Positions 42,666-50,940 of a stretch of DNA of 64,000 nt are shown here, one piece after another. The DNA is from Candidatus Thorarchaeota archaeon. Lineage in GTDB: Archaea; Asgardarchaeota; Thorarchaeia; Thorarchaeales; Thorarchaeaceae. The translations under genes and the position numbers were made by a program. Where the stretch lies: NCBI GenBank assembly GCA_029855935.1, contig JAGSHN010000012.1, positions 186,001 to 250,000 of the forward strand, written 5' to 3'. The first letter of the stretch is position 1; every line of letters begins with the position of its first letter. Under the pieces are notes generated by a model. That model searched no databases, was not told the origin of the DNA, and saw nothing but the letters and a program-made list of their open reading frames with translations.

Positions 42666-43808
42666 ATGTCTGACTCAGGACTAGACCTTGGGCTCCTAGA
42701 GGAGCTATGCAATGCCTTTGGTCCCAGTGGGTTTGAACACGAGGCTCAGCTGATTGCTCGGGACCGGGGTGCAGGATTTGCCGACAAGGTGCTCTACGAT
42801 CGGATGGGATCGGTCATCTTCCAGAAGGGTGACAAGGGCCCCAAGATAATGATTGCTGGCCATGTTGATGAGATCGGGTTCGTCGTGACCGACATTGACA
42901 AGAAGGGTTTCCTTAAGTTTCATCGGCTCGGCGGCTGGTGGGACCAGACTCTTCTGACTCAAGAAGTCGTCATTCGGCCATCCGAGGGCGACGAGAAGAT
43001 TGTGGGAATCATTGGTGCTCCTCCACCGCATGTGCTGACCCCTGAGATGAGGAACAAGGTCCTGACTATGGACAAGATGTACATTGACATCGGCTGCACA
43101 TCAGCTGACGAGGTCCGTGAACTGGGAATTCGTGTGGGCGATCCTGCTGTTCCCTACTCCAAATTCCGGACGATGCGCAGGAAGCGCAAGGAGAAGAAGA
43201 ACCCGGATGAGGAGGACTCCGAAGAGATTGAGCGGGATGTGACGGTTGCTGTGGCCAAGGCCTTTGACGACCGCATTGGTGTCTTCATAGTTCTTGAGGC
43301 TCTCCGAAGAATCACAGAGGAGAACATCGACCATCCCAACACGGTCTACTTTGTTTCGACCACCCAAGAGGAGGTCGGCCTGCGTGGTGCGAGGACCGCA
43401 GCTCAAATGCTTCAGCCTGATATTGGCTTTGCCGTTGATGTTGACATCTCAGGAGATGTGCCTGGTGCCGAGGGTCTTGTCCAGAAGATGGGCAAGGGGG
43501 TGTCAATATCTGCTGGCGACGGCTCGATGATACCGAATCCACGCCTGCGGCGTTTCGTCCTGGATCTGGCGGAGAAGAATGAGATTCGTCATCAACCGGC
43601 ATTCCTGAAGCGGGGCGGCACGGACGCAGGAGTGATTCACATCACCGGGATGGGCGCTCCATCGCTCTTCCTCGGTGTTCCCACAAGACACATTCACTCC
43701 CATCACGGTATGCTTGACATAAGTGATGTCGAGAGTGCTGTTGACCTTCTGGTGGAGATAATCCGCAATCTGGACGAAGACACCGCAAAGAGCTTCACTC
43801 AGCTCTGA
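42666..43808 (+). CDS. M42-family aminopeptidase (glutamyl aminopeptidase-like)
   Basis: A 380-residue cobalt/zinc-dependent aminopeptidase. It shows AGHVDEIGFVV (His and Asp ligands), FDDRIGVF (bridging Asp), TTQEEVGLRGA (catalytic and metal Glu), VDVDISGDVP (Asp ligand), GGTDAGVIH and RHIHSHHGMLD (His ligand). A charged Lys/Glu insert (RKRKEKKNPDEEDSEE, about residues 175-190) is unusual and may lie on the surface. Members form dodecameric tetrahedral peptidases (TET) that degrade peptides. Confidence 0.92.
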   Translation: MSDSGLDLGLLEELCNAFGPSGFEHEAQLIARDRGAGFADKVLYDRMGSVIFQKGDKGPKIMIAGHVDEIGFVVTDIDKKGFLKFHRLGGWWDQTLLTQEVVIRPSEGDEKIVGIIGAPPPHVLTPEMRNKVLTMDKMYIDIGCTSADEVRELGIRVGDPAVPYSKFRTMRRKRKEKKNPDEEDSEEIERDVTVAVAKAFDDRIGVFIVLEALRRITEENIDHPNTVYFVSTTQEEVGLRGARTAAQMLQPDIGFAVDVDISGDVPGAEGLVQKMGKGVSISAGDGSMIPNPRLRRFVLDLAEKNEIRHQPAFLKRGGTDAGVIHITGMGAPSLFLGVPTRHIHSHHGMLDISDVESAVDLLVEIIRNLDEDTAKSFTQL

Positions 43809-43848
43809 GCGGAAGAACGAGAAAGAGTCCAGAGGGGGGTGGGCGCTC

Positions 43849-44937
43849 CTATCGCTCCCTCTTCCCCTCTATGAACTCGTCGACTCTCCTTCTGGCCTCA
43901 AAATCGTCAATCTGATATCGTGGATGCTTGAAGCTGTACGAGCTGATACTTGACAGCTCACCGCCTATTCCCCTGTCAAGGGCAATCTTGATGGCCCTCA
44001 CGACGTCTATGATCACGCCGGCCGAGTTGGGCGAGTCCTGTACTGAGAGCTTGAGGTGAAGGTCCAGTGGCAGGTCGCCGAAGGCCCTTGCTCTTATCGT
44101 GATGTAGCAGACCTTGTTGTCACCAAGGAAAGGCACATAGTCGCTCGGACCAATCTTCGTCGGCAGCTCGTAGTCGACACAGCTCGTCACAGCCTCGGTC
44201 TTGCTGACACGCTTTGTCTTCAGACGGTCCTCGACCTGCATGTTCTCAAAGTCTGTGTTGCCGCCGATGTTCAGCTGATACGTGTTCTCAAGGATGAGGC
44301 CCCTCTTGTCATACAGCTGCGTGAGCACACGATGAAGGATAGTGGCACCAAGCTGGCTCTTGATGTCATCGCCTGCACACGGTATCCCTCGCTTCTCGAA
44401 CTCCTTGGCGTAGGGACTGCTCGGGTCCGACACGATGAACTCTGGAATCGCGTTGATGAAGGCAACGCCAGCATCAAGTGCCGCCTGCGCGTAGAGCCTG
44501 GAACCCTCGGCGCTTCCCACCGGCAGATAGTTGATGAGAACATCTGCCCTTGCTCGCCTGAGTTCCTCCGCAACATCCACCGGCTCGATCTCGTTCGGGT
44601 CATAGGTGTAGAATGATTCTCTCATATGGGGGGCAACGCCATCTGCTATGGGCCCCGGTAGCACTTTCGCTCCCGTCTTCGGTACATCTGGTGCAAACTT
44701 CCAGCAACAGTTAGGCTCCACCCAGATTGCATCGGCAATGTCCAGTCCTATCTTTCTCCTGTTGACTTCAAAGGCGGCGACAAACTTGAGGTCTCGCGGA
44801 AAGTATCCGCCGAAGTCAACGTGCATGAGGCCGGGAATCTCCTCATCAGGTTTGGCGTCCCTGTAGTAGTGGACGCCCTGAACGAGGGCGGAGGCACAGT
44901 TTCCAAGCCCAGCTATAGCGACACGAATCTCACCCAT
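43849..44937 (-). CDS. Inositol-3-phosphate synthase
   Basis: A 362-residue myo-inositol-1-phosphate synthase-family enzyme, converting glucose 6-phosphate to inositol 3-phosphate with NAD. Motifs include VAIAGLGNCASALVQGV (dinucleotide-binding fold), DVLINYLPVGS, AFINAIPEFIVSDP, GDDIKSQLGATILHR and NIGGNTDFENM, plus the late LHLKLSVQDSPNSAGVIIDVVRA, with the conserved Lys/Asp. In archaea this serves inositol lipid head groups (archaetidylinositol); compare the CDP-alcohol phosphatidyltransferase at 30558. ATG start with normal length. Confidence 0.93.
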   Translation of the reverse strand: MGEIRVAIAGLGNCASALVQGVHYYRDAKPDEEIPGLMHVDFGGYFPRDLKFVAAFEVNRRKIGLDIADAIWVEPNCCWKFAPDVPKTGAKVLPGPIADGVAPHMRESFYTYDPNEIEPVDVAEELRRARADVLINYLPVGSAEGSRLYAQAALDAGVAFINAIPEFIVSDPSSPYAKEFEKRGIPCAGDDIKSQLGATILHRVLTQLYDKRGLILENTYQLNIGGNTDFENMQVEDRLKTKRVSKTEAVTSCVDYELPTKIGPSDYVPFLGDNKVCYITIRARAFGDLPLDLHLKLSVQDSPNSAGVIIDVVRAIKIALDRGIGGELSSISSYSFKHPRYQIDDFEARRRVDEFIEGKRER

Positions 44938-45000
44938 GAGGCTTCACCATCCAAAGTATTCTCTGGCCATAGAATAGTCGTTTCTTTTAAAACTATCGAG

Positions 45001-45858
45001 CTATGATTTGTCCTCAGAATCCCCCTCCGTTGGTGGCCCGCTGTCCTCTCCCCGCGGATAGTCTGAGAATAGAATGCGGCGCACCGAGGTCACAGTCTTG
45101 GGTCCGATGCCGGGTATCTGTATCCAGTCCTCAGTACGGTTTAGTGCCTCGATGGGAGAGTGGAACCCGCTGAGTATGCTCCGAGCACGCACAACATTGA
45201 CGCCCGGGAGTCCAGCAAGAAAGAACTCCTGTTCATCCGCCAGAGTGTCCCTTGTCTTCCGTGTTCGAATCACGGGGAGGCGCTCTCCCTTTCTCATATC
45301 GGGGCGTACGTCAGGGACGAGGATGGAGAGAAGGAGTCCCGCTGAATGCACTGCGTTGTAGCCCTCTATTATCTCAATGCCCCTGTCCCGTATGCTCTGA
45401 ATCAATGAGTCGAGTGACGATGGATGTATCCTGCTGACAAGTTCCATCGTCACCACATAGGGCTTTCCCTTTGTAGGACGGGACTTCATAGGGATGTAGA
45501 TGCAACCCTTGACTGGGTCACGGCGAATGGACAGTATGTTCTCGATGAGCAGATACGGCCTCTTGTACTCCAGCAGCCCCTCGAGCTGTCTTGTCAGTCT
45601 GGGCACACCAGTGGAGCTTCCCTGCAATGTGTGGACCAGATCGCTCACGGTCTTTCTCTCGATGACAATATCATCCGGACCGAGGATGTCGCCGATGGGT
45701 ATCTGCTCTACCGTGTACGTGACTCTCTCTTGGTCCAGTAGCCGCATCAGATGTTTGACGGCATTTTGTTTCTTGCCACGGGTCTCGTGAACATCGATTA
45801 CAATCTCAGGAACATTTCCAAAGAGGTCCGCCTGCATCTCTCCTTCACTCGTCCTCAA
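45001..45858 (-). CDS. XPF/Mus81-type (ERCC4) nuclease without helicase domain
   Basis: A 285-residue protein. The ERCC4 nuclease domain (about residues 14-150) has IGDILGPDDIVIERKTVSDL, the GD...ERKxxxD active-site motif. Tandem helix-hairpin-helix motifs follow (about 222-262): FLAGLPGVNVVRARSIL and WIQIPGIGPKTVTSV. Archaeal XPF-type nucleases cut branched DNA; some carry an N-terminal SF2 helicase (Hef), which is absent here. A charged tail of about 20 residues ends the protein. The start is ambiguous: 45858 or ATG 45837. It overlaps the preceding minus-strand gene by 14 bp. Confidence 0.85.
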   Translation of the reverse strand: MRTSEGEMQADLFGNVPEIVIDVHETRGKKQNAVKHLMRLLDQERVTYTVEQIPIGDILGPDDIVIERKTVSDLVHTLQGSSTGVPRLTRQLEGLLEYKRPYLLIENILSIRRDPVKGCIYIPMKSRPTKGKPYVVTMELVSRIHPSSLDSLIQSIRDRGIEIIEGYNAVHSAGLLLSILVPDVRPDMRKGERLPVIRTRKTRDTLADEQEFFLAGLPGVNVVRARSILSGFHSPIEALNRTEDWIQIPGIGPKTVTSVRRILFSDYPRGEDSGPPTEGDSEDKS

Positions 45859-46483
45859 ACAGTGTCATGACTGCCGCCATGGCCACTTCTCGCGCAAGGT
45901 TCGGGTCATCCGATGCTCCGATGATCACAACATCGCCGTCGTTGGGACGCAGGCTCTCAAGTATCAATGTCGCCTCTCTCTCGTTAGACAGTAGTACATT
46001 GTGGTCATTGGGCGGCATCAACAGCAGCCCGTCGCGCATCACGAGTGTTGTCGCGCCTGCACGGTTTCGACCACCCTGAATGATGGCCTCATCGCGCTGG
46101 CGGACTCCATCAGTCACTAGATGGGCACGACCTCTGACCAGATTCGCATATGTGTGAGGGAAGACTGCCAGGGCTCCGACATCGAGGTATAGGCCTATGG
46201 GGACATCCCTCAGAATATCCTTGAAGACCCTCTGTCCCCTGGCCGTCAGCCTCTGGCCCTGTCTGCCATCAGCGACGATCAGGCCCGCGTCTGCTAGACG
46301 CTTCAGGAGCGTACGAACGCTGCCCTCTCCTATAGACATATTCTGACGCAGTTCGTAGCGTCCTACCGGTTGCTGCCGTCCGATCATAATGAGGGCCACA
46401 GCCGCGTGGAATGGTCTGAACACGGGCGGGACCCGTCCGTCCGCCGGGCTGGCAAGTTTCTCCAGCGTCTCTCTCCACGACAC
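45845..46483 (-). CDS. DUF4443-like protein with N-terminal winged helix
   Basis: A 212-residue archaeal protein. It has an N-terminal winged-helix (ELRQNMSIGEGSVRTLLKRLADAGLIVADG) and a C-terminal region (about residues 88-212) resembling DUF4443, of unknown function. The layout suggests a ligand-responsive transcription factor. It is followed (on the minus strand) by the XPF-type nuclease gene with overlap. Confidence 0.6.
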   Translation of the reverse strand: MSWRETLEKLASPADGRVPPVFRPFHAAVALIMIGRQQPVGRYELRQNMSIGEGSVRTLLKRLADAGLIVADGRQGQRLTARGQRVFKDILRDVPIGLYLDVGALAVFPHTYANLVRGRAHLVTDGVRQRDEAIIQGGRNRAGATTLVMRDGLLLMPPNDHNVLLSNEREATLILESLRPNDGDVVIIGASDDPNLAREVAMAAVMTLFEDE

Positions 46484-46525
46484 GCCAGTAGTCTCCTTCT
46501 GTGTGTACGCACTTGCCGTCTCTTT

Positions 46526-47107
46526 TTACTCTTCGCCTGTCAGTTCTTCCGATGAGATGTCCCAGATTTGCGGTCCAAACTCGCGCTCAATAGTCCGACT
46601 CAGGAGTGGTATGACAGTCGCGAAGAGGACGGAATTCGAGATCAGATGGACGACGTGAAAGAGGACTCCTGCAATGACGGCAACGAAGAAGGGAATGCCG
46701 AATGCAAGAGAGTATCCTATGTCGGTGATGAGGTCGAACTCTAGGGTCAGCGCTGCACCGAGGAGAGCAAGCTCCCCAGAGGTGGCCGCGTGACCTGGGC
46801 GCCTTGTCAGATCTGCAATGATGACAATATAGACCCATCCTATCATTTGAGCGAACCAGATCTGAGGGATAAATGCGCCCCACGGATTGATCATCGCAAA
46901 TACCAGCGATGATATCACCGCGCACGGGATGCCGACCTGGCCTCCAAAGACCATGCCCGTGAGGAACAGGACAGTTGTCCCGAGCTCAACACTCGGCACC
47001 GCCACGAGGGCATATTCTCCCACCAGTGTCACGGCTGTCATCAGCGAGGTGATGGCGACCCGCCGACTGGGGCTGAGGGCCATCGTGTCAGCGGGCTTGT
47101 TCATCAT
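46526..47107 (-). CDS. ECF-type S-component membrane protein
   Basis: A 193-residue membrane protein with about six hydrophobic helices, matching an ECF transporter substrate-specificity (S) component: AITSLMTAVTLVGEYALVAVPSVELGTT and MVFGGQVGIPCAVISSLVFAMINPWG (the helix-1 pattern and acidic loop typical of QueT/ThiT/PnuX-like S units). No matching T component or ATPase lies adjacent; shared energising modules are normal for group II ECF systems, and nikQO-like proteins at 3.7-5.3 kb are dedicated to nickel. It is the third gene of a minus-strand operon with a secreted protein and a DUF4430 protein. Substrate unknown, possibly a corrinoid or vitamin. Confidence 0.72.
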   Translation of the reverse strand: MMNKPADTMALSPSRRVAITSLMTAVTLVGEYALVAVPSVELGTTVLFLTGMVFGGQVGIPCAVISSLVFAMINPWGAFIPQIWFAQMIGWVYIVIIADLTRRPGHAATSGELALLGAALTLEFDLITDIGYSLAFGIPFFVAVIAGVLFHVVHLISNSVLFATVIPLLSRTIEREFGPQIWDISSEELTGEE

Positions 47108-47120
47108 ATCAGAACATCTC

Positions 47121-47903
47121 CTATCTGCGCAATACGCGCGTGGCTACCATCACCGCCACGACCACCACAGCAACGACACCCACAACCACGAGAGGTAGCA
47201 CTGGTCCAAGACCTGTTGCGGGCGTCACTATTCTCGCGAGTTCCAGGGTGAGAACATACGGTGTACCAAAAGAGTAGCTCGAATTCGCCCAGACAAGGAC
47301 TCCAGATTCCGTGTCGTACGCCAGCGTGGTCCTCTGTGACTCGCCATACGGGGTCGGGTCCTGTTCATAGTCAAAGACTATACAACTATAGGTGTGTCCC
47401 CGCACGGCGATGTCTTCGTATCTCGACTCCATAGTTCCATTCAGATAGTTTCCCTTCACTCTCGCGGCTGCTGCGTAGGCGGTCTCGTTCAGTGCATTGA
47501 TACTCTTGCTGTCTGTCTCGATCACAAGGCCTGGGAAGAACTGAGTCTTGCCCCACACACCAAGGACGAGCTCTCTAGCGATGGAGGTGTCATTGGCATT
47601 CACTGTCAGGTTTCCAATCGTCAGAATGCCCTCAATATCATCAGTCACATTCTCAATTGAGAACACCATCTTCTCACCGGGGGTTGTGAGCCACTTCTCG
47701 TCGCTCGACCATCCCCACGAGAACGGAACATCCGGGCAGTCTGTGACATTCCACTCGATCACAGTACCAGCACTGGCGCCAGAGCCTCCCTGAATCACCG
47801 GGCTATAACTCATCATCAGTGCCCTGCTGGGGATTGCAGGTGCAACCAGCATCACCACCAGCAGAGCGACCAGAACAGAGCTAGTCGTTGTTCTCGACCT
47901 CAA
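47121..47903 (-). CDS. Secreted, C-terminally membrane-anchored protein
   Basis: About 260 residues. An N-terminal signal peptide (VLVALLVVMLVAPAIPSRA) leads to an extracellular domain of about 180 residues with many Asn-x-Ser/Thr sites (for example NVT, NLT, NDT and NSS). A C-terminal hydrophobic helix (PVLPLVVVGVVAVVVVAVMVATRV) and basic tail (RVLRR) anchor it. TTG 47903 is chosen: GGAGG lies 8 nt upstream and the TTG overlaps the stop of the preceding DUF4430 gene (TTGA). Alternatively GTG 47951 adds 16 residues. It may be a membrane-tethered substrate-binding or surface protein of the putative S-component system. Confidence 0.72.
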   Translation of the reverse strand: MRSRTTTSSVLVALLVVMLVAPAIPSRALMMSYSPVIQGGSGASAGTVIEWNVTDCPDVPFSWGWSSDEKWLTTPGEKMVFSIENVTDDIEGILTIGNLTVNANDTSIARELVLGVWGKTQFFPGLVIETDSKSINALNETAYAAAARVKGNYLNGTMESRYEDIAVRGHTYSCIVFDYEQDPTPYGESQRTTLAYDTESGVLVWANSSYSFGTPYVLTLELARIVTPATGLGPVLPLVVVGVVAVVVVAVMVATRVLRR

Positions 47904-48412
47904 TTGCGTTTCCTCCTTCCGTACTGAATCAGCAGGATGAAGAGGCCCCACCCCGCGACGAGGGCCGATCCCAGATATAGCGACGTATCTTCGTACGTCA
48001 ACGACGTACCGGGTTGCACCGTGCTCGTGTCAATCCCATGACTTGGCAGGCGCCACTCCACAACATCCCCGTCGCTGAGGATGTACTTGTTCGCCGCCAC
48101 GGGACCCAGCTCTCCGTTGACCCAATACTGCCACCATAGGTCACGGTCGGGATCATTGGACACCCCCGCGATTGATGTGACAAAAACAAGATCGCCGTAC
48201 CACTCGTATTCAACCGGTACTGCCGCCTCTGTGACATTCAGTACAGTCATTCCGGTCAGCCCGTCGAAGTGGAGGGTTGTGCCATTTCCGAAGTCGATTA
48301 CGAGCTGGACATCGGTCGCTGAGGTCACATAGGTATGCGTCGGCGCGGCTACGGCCGTGTTGCAGCCAAGAATCGCCAGCAGGAGAATCGCTGACAGTAT
48401 CTGTGGCCACAA
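47900..48412 (-). CDS. DUF4430 (transcobalamin-like) secreted protein
   Basis: A 170-residue protein with an N-terminal signal peptide (ILSAILLLAILGCNTAVAA, from a TTG start), a DUF4430-like domain (about residues 30-135) with DRDLWWQYWVNGELGPVAANKYILSDGDVVEWRL, and a C-terminal membrane helix (YLGSALVAGWGLFILLIQYG) with basic tail. DUF4430 is related to the C-terminal domain of transcobalamin/intrinsic factor and occurs near cobalamin or metal uptake genes. The protein is membrane-anchored outside the cell. First gene of the three-gene cassette. Confidence 0.8.
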   Translation of the reverse strand: MWPQILSAILLLAILGCNTAVAAPTHTYVTSATDVQLVIDFGNGTTLHFDGLTGMTVLNVTEAAVPVEYEWYGDLVFVTSIAGVSNDPDRDLWWQYWVNGELGPVAANKYILSDGDVVEWRLPSHGIDTSTVQPGTSLTYEDTSLYLGSALVAGWGLFILLIQYGRRKRN

Positions 48413-48463
48413 TAGTCGCAGAGTGATTCCTCCTTGTAGGATATGTTGACCTATGACACAGAG

Positions 48464-48483
48464 AATCGGTTTTTAAGGATTCC
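48464..48483. promoter_or_regulatory. Inverted repeat around a TATA-like element upstream of the DUF4430 cassette
   Basis: GAATC (48464-48468) and GATTC (48479-48483) form an inverted repeat with a spacer of 10 bp that includes GGTTTTTAAG, on the minus strand CTTAAAAACC, a TATA-like sequence upstream of the DUF4430 gene. A direct repeat GATTCCTC also occurs at 48426-48433 and 48479-48486. A repressor binding here would block the cassette. Speculative. Confidence 0.3.
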
Positions 48484-48509
48484 TCTACGATGGGAGATCA
48501 GTTTCCCTG

Positions 48510-48541
48510 GCGAATGGCAGCAAGGCCCCTAGGGGATTCGC
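48510..48541. repeat. Stem-loop upstream of thymidylate kinase
   Basis: GCGAAT (48510-48515) pairs with ATTCGC (48536-48541) around a 20-nt loop containing the palindrome CCCCTAGGGG. It lies between divergent DUF4430 and tmk genes, 30 bp before the tmk start, so it could be in the tmk leader. No known riboswitch class is recognised. Confidence 0.3.
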
Positions 48542-48571
48542 TGCAAGGACATAACAGGACGATGAACTCCA

Positions 48572-49216
48572 TTGAGGAAAGATATCAGAGAGGGACATCG
48601 TGGGCACCTATTCGTTCTTGAGGGGATAGATGGTGCTGGGAAGACATCGGCAGCAAATCTCCTGCGGGACAGGCTCGTCCGGGATGGCCTCGATGTGGTG
48701 CTGCTGCGTGAGCCGACGACAGAGAGTCCCTGGGGCCAGGAGATACGTCGACGTTCGCCGTCTGGTGAGCTGACGCCGATGGAGGAGCTAGACCTGTTCT
48801 TGCGGGATCGCGAGTGGAACGTCCGCCATAGAGTCCTGCCCGCGCTTGAGAGTGGTCGCGTGGTGATAATGGATCGCTACTTCTTTGCCTCCGGTGCCTA
48901 CCAGAGCACAAGCACTGGAATACACTGGTCAGAGATACTCCGTCGGAACCGCGAGGAGATTGGTGCACCCGAGCCTGACATAGTCTTTCTGCTTGACGTG
49001 CCCGTCGAGGTCGCTCTGTCCCGTCTGCACGGGCGTCACGAGGACAGGAATCTCCAGTTTGAGCTTCGCGACCGGCTTGAGGCTGTCCGTGCTGCGTATC
49101 TTGAGATGGCCGCTGAAGATAGCGCCAAGTTCGTCGTCGTCGATGCTACGAGACCTCTGGAGGAGGTCGTCGATACGATAGCCCGTCACATCCTTGATAG
49201 GTTGAAGTCCTCCTGA
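48572..49216 (+). CDS. tmk: Thymidylate kinase
   Basis: A 214-residue dTMP kinase. P-loop EGIDGAGKTSAANLL, LLREPT (the DR/ERP-type substrate motif), LFLRDREWN, VIMDRYFFASGAYQS (DRY) and the lid region around RLHGRHEDRNLQFE are all present. It phosphorylates dTMP to dTDP. The TTG start at 48572 has a weak ribosome-binding site; the coding sequence is otherwise clear. It is followed by the longin-like gene about 110 bp later. Confidence 0.9.
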   Translation: MRKDIREGHRGHLFVLEGIDGAGKTSAANLLRDRLVRDGLDVVLLREPTTESPWGQEIRRRSPSGELTPMEELDLFLRDREWNVRHRVLPALESGRVVIMDRYFFASGAYQSTSTGIHWSEILRRNREEIGAPEPDIVFLLDVPVEVALSRLHGRHEDRNLQFELRDRLEAVRAAYLEMAAEDSAKFVVVDATRPLEEVVDTIARHILDRLKSS

Positions 49217-49324
49217 GGCCCAGAATGCGAGCATTTGAGTGACAAGCTTTTTTAGGCGTGCCTCAAGATGGCTTTCGAAGCTTCCTCTTAACGCAGCATC
49301 TCTCAGCGATGCTTGGAGACTGTA

Positions 49325-50470
49325 ATGATGCCCGTCGCGCTGCTCCTCATAGACTGGGACTCGAAGATTGGTGCCGTATTGAAGGCAAAGGTGCCAGCTG
49401 ACTTTGCAGACTATTACAGGGAAGATCTCAACACAGAGATCATGAGGATATTCACCTCCCACGCAATGGGGGATGCGTCTGCAGGGTTCGCCTCACTGAG
49501 CGTCAGGATTGGGGGCGAGGAGTACAATGTCGCCTCCTACTACACTGGCATCGTGCGTGAAGAAGAACAGTACTGCGTTTCCCTGCTGCTGGCACCGAAC
49601 GAGGACCCCAAGGCCTATGAGGGTGCCCTGACGTCCGTCGTGTCACACATCACGAATGCAGTCGTGTCGATGACCGATGCGGAGCTCCAAGAGGAGCTGG
49701 AGAACACCTATCGACGTATCATCCGCTTGGCAGGGATGACCGATGAGAGTCGTCTGGCCCGTCTGTTTGCCGACGAGGTGACACGTGCGGTCTTTCCCAA
49801 GCTCTGGAAGGGCGGGGTCTCGAAAGAAGATCTTGAGGAATGGCTCAAGATGGTGACGGGTCTCCCGAGCATAAGTGTCGACTCTATCATCGCACCGTTC
49901 GAGGAGCTCGGCTTGGTGAAGACAGAGTGGGTCGATGAGATTGGTCGAACGTGCGTCTTCCTGATCAAGGACATCGAGATATTCCGTGCTCCACCTCTTA
50001 TGGCGATGGAGGCTGCAAGCTCCATGCTCGACCCGGAGCTTGCCGCTGAGTACAAGACAGAGGTCCTAGAGTTCCTGACAGAATGGCAGAAGACGCCTGA
50101 GGACACGGTCGCCATAGCCGAGATACTGGCAGATCCAGACTGCTACGACGTACTCTCAGAGTTGCGCAGACGCCCTGTCAACCTTGCGGAACTAGAGGCC
50201 ACACTGAAGATGATTCCCGCAAGGGACCTACGAATAGCAATTCAGAAGATGAAGAAGTATCGTGTCGTGACGGAGAAGCGACGCAAGGGTCCCTCTGGGG
50301 AGTATGACAAGTGGTTGTTCCTGCTCAACGACATCAGAGTGCGGCTGTTCTTCCCCGAGTACTTCCTGCGTACTCTCGTGTCTGACCTTGAGAAGAATCC
50401 GGACGATCCAAAGATGCGCCAGCTTGTGCAGCATCATCTCCGCCTATTGCGAGAGAATTTTCCGCGCTAG
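49325..50470 (+). CDS. Longin/roadblock-like N terminus with helical and winged-helix C-terminal regions
   Basis: About 381 residues. The N-terminal 120 residues (PVALLLIDWDSKIGAVLKAKVP...YYTGIVREEEQYCVSLLLAP...ALTSVVSHITNAVVSM) have the strand-strand-strand-helix-strand pattern of a longin- or roadblock-like domain. A helical linker and two winged-helix-like regions follow (around residues 145-215 and 250-310). Similar soluble proteins with N-terminal longin-like folds are found in Asgard genomes and are often partnered with small GTPases. ATG 49325 is 6 nt downstream of GGAG. Possible role: GTPase scaffold or regulator. Domain assignment is by eye only. Confidence 0.55.
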   Translation: MMPVALLLIDWDSKIGAVLKAKVPADFADYYREDLNTEIMRIFTSHAMGDASAGFASLSVRIGGEEYNVASYYTGIVREEEQYCVSLLLAPNEDPKAYEGALTSVVSHITNAVVSMTDAELQEELENTYRRIIRLAGMTDESRLARLFADEVTRAVFPKLWKGGVSKEDLEEWLKMVTGLPSISVDSIIAPFEELGLVKTEWVDEIGRTCVFLIKDIEIFRAPPLMAMEAASSMLDPELAAEYKTEVLEFLTEWQKTPEDTVAIAEILADPDCYDVLSELRRRPVNLAELEATLKMIPARDLRIAIQKMKKYRVVTEKRRKGPSGEYDKWLFLLNDIRVRLFFPEYFLRTLVSDLEKNPDDPKMRQLVQHHLRLLRENFPR

Positions 50471-50940
50471 GGGCGGTTCCCCCGCAGTGGCCACAGATGT
50501 GGCTTACTGCTGGTCTCAACAGTCTGCCGCCGCGTGCTGATTGCTCTTCTGCAACAAACAACCCCTTTTGAGCCAGAATTCCTCACAAGTAAATTTCATA
50601 TGTGATTGTGCAGATGATTATGACGCAGTTTCTTAGGAGACTGCAGAGCTCAAACCCAAGATGCGCGAAGCTCCCCGTCGGAAACTCGCATGTCCGAACT
50701 TGGTCCCTACATAGAGTTTCTAGCATTGGTCCCCTTGCAATACTTGCGCATACGTGTTTTGTTTCGCGTATCTTGGAGTGCGAGCGGGTCCATGTGACCT
50801 GTGGATGCGGGTGGTTCGCCTCTCACGGCCTCTGGCCGGCGGCCCCCTCATCCCTATCTCTGGTTGTTGTCCTGTCGGTCTGCTCTCAATGAGCCATTAG
50901 GCATCTGCACGAGAGGTGGTGGCCGGTTTCACCTCTGGCT
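50471..50940. other. 470-bp region without a supported gene
   Basis: Between the longin-like gene and the tandem GNAT gene. The only ORF of note (50602-50892, 96 residues, plus strand) is Cys/Trp/Arg-rich with no recognisable motif and no codon pattern like its neighbours, so I do not call it. The start of the region is G+C-rich (AGGGGCGGTTCCCCC), which could form a terminator-like hairpin after the 49325 gene; the second half contains CGGCCTCTGGCCGGCGGCC, which could fold locally. No tRNA recognised. A divergent promoter pair for the GNAT and upstream genes is not expected since the transcription units converge here. Confidence 0.4.

Noticed and set aside
50602-50892. 96-residue plus-strand ORF in the 470-bp gap
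   Set aside because: Cys/Trp/Arg-rich, without motifs or a good ribosome-binding site, and unlike its neighbours in codon use.
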